From Clostridium swellfunianum (GTDB lineage: Bacteria; Bacillota; Clostridia; Clostridiales; Clostridiaceae), in assembly GCF_023656515.1 (NCBI RefSeq), contig NZ_JAMOFV010000006.1:3208036-3272035 (forward strand): a stretch of 64,000 nucleotides of DNA, in the 5' to 3' direction. The notes below the pieces were generated by a model, which did no database searches, was not told the DNA's origin, and saw only the letters and a program-made list of their open reading frames with translations. Positions 16,911 through 24,847 of the stretch are shown in pieces (position 1 is the stretch's first letter; each line of letters begins with the position of its first letter). A program made the position numbers and the translations under genes.

Positions 16911-17588
16911 AGGTATGATACCGAGACTGGATTGTACTACTTACAGAGTAGGTACTATAACCCTGAGTGGGGAAGGTTTATCAATGCTGATGGACTAGTT
17001 GGTGAGACAGGAGAGTTATTGGGTCATAATATGTTTGCATATTGTAAGAATAATCCTGTAAATATGGAAGATCCAAGTGGATGTTGGCCAACTTGGAATA
17101 GTATCTTGGATGCAGGTAAGAAGCTAGTTAATAGCGTTGTAGAAACTATAAAAGAAACTGTAATAAAGGTATCTTTCGCGATAACAACCATGATAATAGT
17201 TGCAGCTAAGGATCCAGATATTGCTCAAGCAATAATAATACCTGCTGCTAGTAGAGGATTAAATAAGGTATCAAAAAGTTTTAGTAAAACCTTTCCGTCA
17301 CAAAAATCAGCAAAGAAGGCAGCTTTCAGGGATGCAGGTATCGGGAAGCATGGAAAATCTACACCAATAATAGATGTAAAACGAAATGTAGGATCTCGAC
17401 ACCCATACCAAGGGACGGAACAAATAAGACAGGGCTGGTTTGGAGAAAAGGGACATGAAGTATTTCATGATGTTTGGGGACACAAGGAAGATCCTTTTGA
17501 TATGCCACATTTTAATGTATATTTTAAGGATGGAAGAAAAGGTCATTACTATTATCCAAGTAGTTGGGATCCTAAAAATAATAGATAG
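16896..17588 (+). CDS. Orphan Rhs tip 1 with EHHH/HNH-like toxin end
   Basis: The frame has no ribosome site; TTG 16896 is only nominal, and the frame opens about 25 bases earlier. It starts inside the Rhs core (RYRYDTETGLYYLQSRYYNP, WGRFINADG) and ends the conserved part at NPVNMEDPSGCW. After a hydrophobic stretch the tail reads KSAKKAAFRDAGIGKHGKS, then GHEVFHDVWGHKEDPF and MPHFNVYFKDGRKGHYYYP. This resembles the His-rich HNH/endonuclease VII toxin ends of Rhs proteins, with His residues placed as metal or catalytic ligands. It is best seen as a silent spare tip that could replace the tip of a full Rhs gene by recombination in the core. Confidence 0.75.
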   Translation: MMFRYRYDTETGLYYLQSRYYNPEWGRFINADGLVGETGELLGHNMFAYCKNNPVNMEDPSGCWPTWNSILDAGKKLVNSVVETIKETVIKVSFAITTMIIVAAKDPDIAQAIIIPAASRGLNKVSKSFSKTFPSQKSAKKAAFRDAGIGKHGKSTPIIDVKRNVGSRHPYQGTEQIRQGWFGEKGHEVFHDVWGHKEDPFDMPHFNVYFKDGRKGHYYYPSSWDPKNNR

Positions 17589-17605
17589 ATGGAGGTGCCT
17601 AGAAG

Positions 17606-18220
17606 ATGACAGCATCATTTGAGAAACATCAACCAGCAAGCCTAAAAAACGAACTTTTTCGATGGATCAGTATAAATGAAGATGGAAGTTATAATATTGT
17701 AGATGAAACTCTAGAAAATATTGAAAAAATAAATAGATATGTCATTGAAAAATGGAGTATAGAAGAATTTCTTTTGCAACTTTTAAAAAGTAAGGAAATT
17801 TACTTGTGTTTCTATGTTGGAAAGAGATCTAAATCACTTACAAAAGTACAAAAATTATTTAAAGAAAAAAGTTTAATGAAACATGGGTGTAAAAAGTCAA
17901 TTTATAGAGAAGATTTTTATTTTGAAAGTTTGAAAAATTTGCCTTTGTTACCTTATGATTTAATTGATGATTATTATTGTGACAGTATGTTCGTTGTGTC
18001 GGAAAAGGAACTAGATGAGAAAAGATTGATATGGCTAGTGGGCAACCTTAATCTATTTAATCAACCGCTAGAACTTGGCGATTACTTTCCGACGACGGAT
18101 GTTATTCCATCCATTTTAAGAGAGGAGATAGGGATTGTTTTCTTAAAAAGACACTATTGCTATTGGAATCATGACCAAGAGCGAGATGTGTTTGTATACT
18201 ATACTGTTGATGATTTATAG
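17606..18220 (+). CDS. Probable immunity protein for orphan tip 1
   Basis: A 204-residue soluble protein, 17 nt after the toxin frame, with ATGGAGGTG ribosome site. It has no signal peptide and no motif I can name. The position directly behind a polymorphic toxin tip is the basis for calling it an immunity gene. Its good ribosome site, in contrast to the toxin frame, means that the immunity protein could be made even if the tip is silent. Confidence 0.65.
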   Translation: MTASFEKHQPASLKNELFRWISINEDGSYNIVDETLENIEKINRYVIEKWSIEEFLLQLLKSKEIYLCFYVGKRSKSLTKVQKLFKEKSLMKHGCKKSIYREDFYFESLKNLPLLPYDLIDDYYCDSMFVVSEKELDEKRLIWLVGNLNLFNQPLELGDYFPTTDVIPSILREEIGIVFLKRHYCYWNHDQERDVFVYYTVDDL

Positions 18221-18431
18221 AAACAACCTAAATCTCAAACTCATTCAGTAACAAATTGTGAACATATTTTCTTTTACAAATTGAAAATATCCAAAACTCA
18301 CTGAAAAAATGATAAAACTGTCTATAAGAAACTTATATGGAGAAGATTCAAAAAGAAAATATAAGGTTGTTAGAGTTTCAAGAACTGCATAATTATAATT
18401 CTGTAGTGAGAGCCAACTGAAAATGAATAAA
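18221..18431. other. Gap after orphan cassette 1
   Basis: No gene recognised. The end of the segment (about 18389-18416, GCATAATTATAATTCTGTAG then TGAGAG) is the head of the spacer family also found at 11121 and 20875. Small minus-strand frames across 18245-18654 overlap the repeat and are not kept. Confidence 0.5.
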
Positions 18432-18477
18432 GGAAAGCATCCATCAATTGATGAAGTTGATAGATGCTTTCTTTTTT
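18432..18477 (+). terminator. Intrinsic terminator at head of spacer copy B
   Basis: GAAAGCATCCATCAA (from 18432) pairs with TTGATAGATGCTTTC (to 18470) with one mismatch, followed by seven T. Confidence 0.88.
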
Positions 18478-18933
18478 TGTTAGGACAGACTTTGGACACA
18501 TTTTGGGCGGGATTTGAACTGACAAATCCAATATTCTCATAGGTTTGGGCGAAGTGGGCAAAGGTTGATGCAAGTATCTCTCAAAATATGGTATACTATC
18601 ACTATTGAATAGTTTGCATTTTGCAAAAAAGTATGTCCTATCTGCCCAAATCAAGTGAAATTAACAAAGTATATGCCCTGAAATAGCCCAAGCTATGCCC
18701 TATATATGTCCTAAAGGACAAAAAATGAAAAACAATGAAACCATGTGTTTCTACAAGCTTTCTAAATCATTGTAGAAACTAAGGTGATTTGGCAAAAGCT
18801 TTTGAAACGGACAGTTCTAAGTTCATGATTTGAAACAATGGTATACTGTAGCCAGTCCTGCTAGACAAGTGATACCAATGGATTTCAGGTTTGAGAAAAT
18901 TGGATAGATACCGAGATTTTGCTGCTCAGGTAT
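18436..18933 (+). repeat. Rhs spacer repeat, copy B (498 bp)
   Basis: Direct repeat of copy A (16413-16910) with the same length, about 90% identity by eye, the same internal words and the same junction with the Rhs core (TATAGGTATGATACCGAGA). It has no supported gene. Confidence 0.85.
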
Positions 18934-19515
18934 AGGTATGATACCGAGAATGAGTTGTACTATTTGAATTCAAGGTATTATAACCCAGAGTGGGGTCGCT
19001 TCATAAATGCTGATACAATAGTAGGAGAAGTAGGAGAACTGCTATCTCATAACATGTTTGCATACTGCAACAATGACCCAGTAAACATGGAAGACCCAGA
19101 TGGGGATATAGCATGGTGGGTTGGAGCGGCTATAGGTGGAGCACTATTTGATTCTGCTGTGTATCTGTTCCAGCATAGAAATGAAGGATTTAGTTGGAGC
19201 GGATTAGGAAAAGCAGCTGCAACAGGTGCACTTACAGGCGTAGCCTTTGCTAGTGCAGGAAAATTCGTTGCAAAAGGTGTCAAAGCAGTAGTTTCTTCTA
19301 GAAAAGCTAAAGCTATTATGCAGGCTGTATGCTTCACAGGAGATACACCTATTCTAACAAAGGATGGGTATAAGCCAATAAAAGAGATTGAGGTTGGCGA
19401 TGAAGTATATTCTGAAAATCCTGAGACTGGTGAAAAGGGATTAAACAAGGTTACAAATGTATTTATTAACGAGACTGATAAGTTAATACATGTGTATATA
19501 GACGGTGAGAGATAA
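18919..19515 (+). pseudogene. Orphan Rhs tip 2, core and start of Hint domain (frameshifted)
   Basis: Starts inside the Rhs core (RYRYDTENELYYLNSRYYNP to NPVNMEDPDGD). It continues with a small hydrophobic region and a pretoxin Hint (hedgehog/intein-like) protease domain beginning AVCFTGDTPILTKDGYKP with the nucleophilic Cys, then VGDEVYSENPETGEKG. The frame stops at 19513-19515. The downstream frame resumes with EIKTTSEHPFWVV, so one G has been lost near 19507-19511. Hint domains of this kind release the toxin tip by self-cleavage. The deletion makes this copy non-functional unless it is repaired by recombination. Confidence 0.8.
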
Positions 19516-20057
19516 AGACAACATCAGAGCATCCTTTCTGGGTAGTTGGTGAAGGCTGGGTAGGAGCAGAAGATTTAAGACCAGCAGATAAGGTATTACT
19601 ATACTCAGGTAAGATAGCTGATGTTGAGCAGGTAACTGTAGAGGACTTGGACGAAGTAATAAAGGTATACAACTTTGAGGTTGAGGATTGGCATACTTAC
19701 TTTGTATCAAAGCAGAATGTTTTAGTTCATAATGACTGTTCAGCTACGATAAAATGGACTAACCATGGATTTAAACATTTTCCACAAAAGAATCTAAGTT
19801 GGTCAGCAATTGTTAAGTCAACTAAAAATGGTCCAGCAAAGTATATAAAGGGAATAAATATTGAATCATTTGAGCGAACAGCTTGGCAACAGGGTACTAA
19901 AGTAACGAATGGTAAGACATGGAGGGTAATGAAATTTGACAAGATTATAGGTGCAAGTGGTGGAGTTGAAACGCAGTACATGAGAGTTGAAATGAGTGCT
20001 GGAACTATTCACGGACATCCTATTACACGAGCTGAATATTTAAGTTTGATAAAGTAA
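19513..20057 (+). pseudogene. Orphan Rhs tip 2, end of Hint domain and toxin
   Basis: Second part of the frameshifted tip. It carries the Hint block TTSEHPFWVVGEGWV, the C-terminal block YNFEVEDWHTYFVSKQNVLV and the HN dipeptide at VHNDC that marks the cleavage point. The released toxin (about 105 residues) reads IKWTNHGFKHFPQKNLSW, then GKTWRVMKFDKIIGASGG and IHGHPITRAEYLSLIK. Its size and scattered His/Lys/Arg/Thr suggest a small RNase of the BECR type, but I cannot name the family. Confidence 0.72.
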
Positions 20058-20074
20058 TTGTGGGAGAGGTAAAT

Positions 20075-20383
20075 ATGATGCAGAATATTAATTTTGGGTG
20101 TGGAAAGGTAACTTATAATGATTTTGATATTGAATTAAATATACCAATTGAGAATCAGTTATATTCGTTGAAGGAAGATTTAATTCAGGTAGATTATGAT
20201 GAAAGGTATATCATAGACATTGGATGGTATCCAGAGTTCTCATTAGATGGGTCATTTAGGATAGTAGCCATTGAAAATTATGATTGGGGTTCTCCGTTGT
20301 TCACATACTCATGTAAGACTTTAGAGCAGCTTCATTCAGCTATTGAAGAAAGTGTAGATAGAGTTGAAAAGCTGCTAAGATAG
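20075..20383 (+). CDS. Probable immunity protein for orphan tip 2
   Basis: 102 residues from ATG 20075, with GGGAGAGG just upstream, 17 nt after the toxin stop; the GTG at 20060 in the same frame lies before that ribosome site. Acidic and soluble, with YIIDIGWYPEFSLDGSFRI and a C-terminal helix (LEQLHSAIEESVDRVEKLL). Called immunity by position. Family not recognised. Confidence 0.65.
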   Translation: MMQNINFGCGKVTYNDFDIELNIPIENQLYSLKEDLIQVDYDERYIIDIGWYPEFSLDGSFRIVAIENYDWGSPLFTYSCKTLEQLHSAIEESVDRVEKLLR

Positions 20384-20425
20384 CTGGATGGAGTTGTCCG
20401 ATGCAACCGACAAGGAGGAATACTT

Positions 20426-20763
20426 TTGAGTACTTGGAAAGAAATTAAGATTCAAGGTGTTACAGAAATAAATAGGCTTGTTGGTGAATTTCAAATTTGG
20501 GCATTAAATAAAGTGCCATATGAAAAATTCAAAGTAAGAATTTGGGAGAAATCGAAAGGTGGGTATATTGGAGTTCCTAATTGCAAATTAAAAATCATGA
20601 GGATGGTTCATTAGATGGAACTGCTGGTTTTGGGAACTCACCAGATGAAGCATTAGAAGACACCTTAAAATATTTCATGGAATTAATAAATGATTACGAG
20701 CAATTATACAAGAGAGAGTTAAATGAGGAAGATGTTGAGTGGTCAGCTTTCGAAGATTTCTAA
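20426..20763 (+). pseudogene. Second immunity-like gene (frameshifted)
   Basis: Starts at TTG 20426 behind AAGGAGG. The first part (to 20614) ends GGYIGVPN. The second part continues from about 20581 in another frame with QIKNHEDGSLDGTAGFG and DEALEDTLKYFMELI. Joined, they make one compact protein of about 112 residues typical of an immunity fold. A one-base deletion near 20580-20585 explains the split. The tail of this cassette therefore held two immunity-type genes, perhaps one kept from an earlier toxin tip. Confidence 0.65.
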
Positions 20764-20920
20764 TGCTGTAATGGGTCAACATTTTCAATGCAAAAGTTTG
20801 TAAATCTAGCTTCGAAAATAATTTCATAACAGACAAGTAATAAACGGTAACACTTTCATGAAAAAATTAAGCCGCATAATCTAAATTCTGCATTGAGAGC
20901 CAGCTGAAAACTAAATAAAG
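20764..20920. other. Gap after orphan cassette 2
   Basis: No gene seen. It holds the third copy of the spacer head (about 20875-20900), followed by the conserved CTGAAAAC..AATAAAGGAAAG segment shared with copy B. Confidence 0.5.
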
Positions 20921-20964
20921 GAAAGCATCCATCACTTGGTGAAGTTGATGGATGATTTTTTTCC
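20921..20964 (+). terminator. Intrinsic terminator at head of spacer copy C
   Basis: GCATCCATCA pairs with TGATGGATGA across the same loop as in copies A and B, followed by TTTTTTT. Confidence 0.82.
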
Positions 20965-21042
20965 TAGGTCAGATTGTGGACACATTTTGGGCAAGGTTTG
21001 ATGTTGAGAAATCCAGTGTTTTCATAGGCTTGGGCGTAGTAG
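20925..21042 (+). repeat. Rhs spacer repeat, copy C (truncated)
   Basis: Only the first about 118 bp of the 498-bp repeat remain, more diverged than A and B. Similarity ends at GGGCGTAGTAG, and the following sequence is unrelated. This is the right edge of the island. Confidence 0.8.
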
Positions 21043-21309
21043 AATTATTTAAAATTAATTAAGATACAAAAGTTATTTTTAATATCGCAGACTTGCACAA
21101 GCTTTTACTCGCAAGAGGACTGATATAACTATAAATGGTTATATGGTTAAATGGTTGACTGGCTATATGGTTAAACATATGAATGGCATATGCGGCTGTT
21201 GAAATTGAATAAAAACAACATATTTTACAGCCGTATCTTAAATTTTAACCTCTGTTTTATAAAATCAATAATGTGTTATAATTATAATATAAATAGTCTA
21301 TTTAAATTC
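21043..21309. other. Gap upstream of addB
   Basis: AT-rich, no gene. It contains a 24-bp imperfect tandem duplication (GGTTATATGGTTAAAT 21137-21152 and GGCTATATGGTTAAAC 21161-21176). It also has an inverted repeat of GCGGCTGT near 21191 with ACAGCCGT near 21228. TATAAT words at 21277 and 21283 are the likely addB promoter region, without a clear -35. Confidence 0.45.
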
Positions 21310-21354
21310 AAATTACCTTCTTTGATAGTAAAATCAGAGAAGGTAATTTTTATA
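21310..21354 (+). terminator. Hairpin with T-tract in the addB leader
   Basis: AAATTACCTTCT (21310-21321) pairs perfectly with AGAAGGTAATTT (21338-21349) followed by TTAT. It lies between the likely promoter and the addB start, so it is either a terminator for upstream transcription or an attenuator. Confidence 0.6.
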
Positions 21355-21382
21355 AGCGAAATACAAAAAGGTGGTGAAAGCT

Positions 21383-24300
21383 ATGAGCCTAAAATTTATT
21401 TTTGGCCGCTCTGGAAGCGGAAAGAGCACTTATTGCTTAGAAAATATAAAGCAGGAGTTTGAAAATGGAGATCCGGATAAAAAGCTTGTTTATCTTGTGC
21501 CGGAGCAGTTTGACTTTCAGGCTAACAGAAATCTTGTTGAGGTTGTTGGAGAAAAAGGTATACATAGAGCAGAGGTTTTGAGTTTTACAAGAATGGCGTA
21601 TGTGGTTGCAAATGAGGTTGGCGGGATTACGAGACTTCATATGAATTCTGCAGGAAGAAATATGCTCATATATAGAATAATTGAGGAAGTTAAAAATGAT
21701 TTAAAGGTGTTTGCAAGAGCAGGGAAGCAGGCAGGCTTTATTAATATAATGTCTGAGGTTATTACTGAGCTTAAAAGATATAATGTAAATCCTGCTTTGC
21801 TTAGTGAAACTGCAGAAAGGCTTAATGAAAATGAAATGCTTAAAGGTAAGCTTAAAGATATAAATCTGATATTTGAAAAGTTTGAAGCCCATCTGCACGA
21901 AAAGTATATAGATGCTGAAGACCAGCTATCTATGCTTGCAGAGAAGCTTGACAAGTGCAGCTTGTTTGATGGCGCTGAAATTTGGATTGACGAGTTTTCT
22001 ACCTTTACACCTATACAATACAAGGTTATTGAAAAGCTGCTTAAGAAAGCTGAAAGAGTTAATATTACCTTAACCACAGACTGCCTAACAAATGGAGGAG
22101 CGGCGGATAATACGGATGTTTTTGCTCCAATTAAGAATACTGAGAGAAGGCTTTTGGAGCTGCTGGAAAACAATAACATAAAGTATGAAAAGCCTGTATG
22201 CTTAGGAAACGAAGGATTATATAGATTTAATGAAAGCAGTGAGTTAAGCCACCTTGAAAAATATTATTATCATTTTCCATATGAAATTTTTAAGGGAGAA
22301 ACAAAGGATATACATGTCTTTAAAGGGCTTAACATGTACAGTGAAATTCAAAGTGCTGCAAGGGATATAATAGCACTTTGCAGGGATAAAGGCTTTAGAT
22401 TTAACAATATTGCAGTTGTTACTAGGGACTTGCAAAGTTACGAGAAGCTTGTTCAGGCTATCTTTTCTGAGTATGATATCCCTTACTTTATAGATAGAAG
22501 AAGAGATATAAACAGCAATCCGCTTATTATTCTTTTAAATTCAGTTATTGAGATTTTTACAAAGAACTGGTCCTACGAAGCGGTATTTAGATATTTAAAG
22601 ACTGGTCTTGTTAATCTTGAAAGAGAAGAAGTGGACGTTATTGAAAACTATGTGCTTGCAAACGGAATACGTGGTAAAAAGTGGACTGAAGAGCAGTGGA
22701 ACTATGGCATAGATTATAATTTCGAATCCGAGGAAAAGGAAGAAGAAAAACTAAGTAAGATAAATGATATAAAGGGTAGAATAACACAGCCCCTATTTAC
22801 CCTTCAAGATAAGTTAAAGGGCAAAAAGACAGTTAAAGAGATATGCACAGCCATATATGAATTCTTAGAGGAGATTGGGGCTGGAGCAAAAGTTGAACAG
22901 TGGGTTGAGGATTTTAAAGTGCAAAAACAGCTTGACATGGCTAACGAATACAGTCAAGTTTGGAACGTAGTGCTTGAACTTCTAGACCAATTAGTTGAAA
23001 TTCTTGGTGAAGAGCAGGTTAAGCTTGAGGAATTTGTAAAAATCCTTACCACAGGAATAAATGAATACGATATTGGTGTTATTCCACCAGCTTTAGATCA
23101 GGTGCTTGTGGGCGATATTGAGCGTGTTAAGAGCCACGAGATTTCTGCACTGTTTATTATTGGAGTGAACGATGGAATATTTCCTAAAACCTCTGATGAT
23201 GAAGGTATTTTAAGCGATAGTGATAGAGAAAGCTTAAAGACTCTTGGACTTGAAATTGCAGCAGATACTAAGTCTCAAGCTTTTGAGGAACAATTTTTAG
23301 TATATAGAAGCTTAAGCTTTGCAGGAAAGTATTTAAGGCTAAGCTACCCAATTGCCAACTTTGAAGGCAAGAGTATGAGGCCATCAATAATTATTTCAAG
23401 AATAAAGAAGATTTTTCCTGAGCTTGTTGAAGGCAGCGATATTATTAAAGATGACAGTGATGAGGTAAATTTGCAACAGATTGTTGGAGAAACCTCTTCC
23501 TTTAATGAACTCATAGCAGCACTAAGAGCAGAAGCAGAAGGAAAGAGTGCAAATGCGGTCTGGTGGGATGCTTATAGATGGTATATGAATAAAGAAGACT
23601 GGAAGGAACGCTGCAGAAGAGCTTTCGCAGGTTTATCCTATAGCAATCAAGTAAGTGCGGTAAGTTCTGCAAAAATAAAGGAGCTTTATGGTGCACCTCT
23701 GCAATTCAGCGTTTCGAGACTTGAAAGATATGCCTCATGCCCATTTTCCTACTATGTTCAGTATGGACTTAAGGCTGCAGACAGAAAGGTATATGAATTC
23801 AGTATGCCTGACCTAGGAACTTTCATTCACGAGGTTTTAGACCAGTTTTCGGATAACCTTGAAAAGGAAAAAGGAAGCTGGAAGGACTTGGAGGAAAGTT
23901 ATGCAAAAGAATCTATATCCATGATAGTAGATGAAAAAATAAAACAGAGAACAGGATTTATCTTAAATAGTTCTCCTAGATACAAATATATGGGTGACAG
24001 GCTTAAGAGAATACTTACAAGATCAGTTGACATCATTGCAAAGCAAATATCTAGAAGCAGTGTTTCAAATGTAGCCCATGAAGCAGAGTTTGGCAAAAAA
24101 GGAGAATATCCTCCTATAACTATTCAGCTGCCTTCAGGAGACAAGATAGATCTTATAGGAAGAATTGACAGGGTAGATGAATTGGAGCTGGAAGATGGTA
24201 CTTATATAAGAATTGTTGATTATAAATCGGGAAACAAGGGCTTTAAGCTTTCGGATGTTTACTACGGACTTCAGCTTCAGCTTTTGGTTTATCTTGATGC

Positions 24301-24847
24301 TATATTGTCTAATAAGGAAAAATATATAGAAAAAGGTGCCTTTCCAGGAGCAGTTCTTTACTTTAGAGTGGATGATCCTATGGTATCCAGCCAAGGAGAG
24401 CTTACTCAAAAGGATATAGAAGATAAGATTCTTAGAGACCTTAAAATGAGAGGACTTCTTCTAAAGGATATAAAAATAATTAAAGAGATGGATAATGAGC
24501 TTGAAAACGGCTATTCTGCTGTAATTCCTGCTCAGATTGTAAAAGGTACTGAAATTGGAGAAAAAACCTCAGGGGCAACTCTTGAGCAGTTTGAGCTATT
24601 AAGAAAGTATGTAAGAAAAATAGTAGTAGATCTTTGCGAGGATATGCTTAAGGGAAATATCAGCATTAAACCCTATAAGAAGAAAAGTAACACACCTTGC
24701 TCTTACTGTAATTTCGCAGCAATCTGCCAGTTTGACACAAGTATTGCTGATAACAAATATAAATATTTAAATGATAAGAAAAATGATGAGGTATGGGACT
24801 TGATGAGAAAGGAGGTAGAAGCTAATGGCAGAAGCAAGGTGGACTAA
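21383..24847 (+). CDS. addB: ATP-dependent helicase/nuclease subunit B
   Basis: AddB (1154 aa) pairs with AddA to resect double-strand breaks and stop at Chi for RecA loading. An N-terminal Walker A (GRSGSGKS, residues 8-15) is present. The four-Cys iron-sulphur site is split between CPFSYY near residue 785 and CSYCNFAAIC near 1106-1115. A RecB-type nuclease domain lies between (GRIDRVDELE, then RIVDYKSGNKG). Length and order match the clostridial family. ATG 21383 has AGGTGGTGA upstream; the in-frame GTG 21371 overlaps that site. Its stop overlaps the addA start by 23 bases, which suggests coupled translation. Confidence 0.96.
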   Translation: MSLKFIFGRSGSGKSTYCLENIKQEFENGDPDKKLVYLVPEQFDFQANRNLVEVVGEKGIHRAEVLSFTRMAYVVANEVGGITRLHMNSAGRNMLIYRIIEEVKNDLKVFARAGKQAGFINIMSEVITELKRYNVNPALLSETAERLNENEMLKGKLKDINLIFEKFEAHLHEKYIDAEDQLSMLAEKLDKCSLFDGAEIWIDEFSTFTPIQYKVIEKLLKKAERVNITLTTDCLTNGGAADNTDVFAPIKNTERRLLELLENNNIKYEKPVCLGNEGLYRFNESSELSHLEKYYYHFPYEIFKGETKDIHVFKGLNMYSEIQSAARDIIALCRDKGFRFNNIAVVTRDLQSYEKLVQAIFSEYDIPYFIDRRRDINSNPLIILLNSVIEIFTKNWSYEAVFRYLKTGLVNLEREEVDVIENYVLANGIRGKKWTEEQWNYGIDYNFESEEKEEEKLSKINDIKGRITQPLFTLQDKLKGKKTVKEICTAIYEFLEEIGAGAKVEQWVEDFKVQKQLDMANEYSQVWNVVLELLDQLVEILGEEQVKLEEFVKILTTGINEYDIGVIPPALDQVLVGDIERVKSHEISALFIIGVNDGIFPKTSDDEGILSDSDRESLKTLGLEIAADTKSQAFEEQFLVYRSLSFAGKYLRLSYPIANFEGKSMRPSIIISRIKKIFPELVEGSDIIKDDSDEVNLQQIVGETSSFNELIAALRAEAEGKSANAVWWDAYRWYMNKEDWKERCRRAFAGLSYSNQVSAVSSAKIKELYGAPLQFSVSRLERYASCPFSYYVQYGLKAADRKVYEFSMPDLGTFIHEVLDQFSDNLEKEKGSWKDLEESYAKESISMIVDEKIKQRTGFILNSSPRYKYMGDRLKRILTRSVDIIAKQISRSSVSNVAHEAEFGKKGEYPPITIQLPSGDKIDLIGRIDRVDELELEDGTYIRIVDYKSGNKGFKLSDVYYGLQLQLLVYLDAILSNKEKYIEKGAFPGAVLYFRVDDPMVSSQGELTQKDIEDKILRDLKMRGLLLKDIKIIKEMDNELENGYSAVIPAQIVKGTEIGEKTSGATLEQFELLRKYVRKIVVDLCEDMLKGNISIKPYKKKSNTPCSYCNFAAICQFDTSIADNKYKYLNDKKNDEVWDLMRKEVEANGRSKVD

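Noticed and set aside
18370-18654. Minus-strand 94-codon frame in spacer copy B
   Set aside because: No ribosome site, and it crosses a terminator hairpin. The same frame is not preserved as an open frame in copy A despite about 90% identity.
19500-19520. Programmed frameshift in orphan tip 2
   Set aside because: No slippery run or stimulating structure is seen. The loss of one G in GAGGAG explains it, and similar single-base losses occur elsewhere in the island.
21190-21462. A 90-codon frame across the addB leader
   Set aside because: It runs through the leader hairpin and into addB in another frame, with low-complexity residues.
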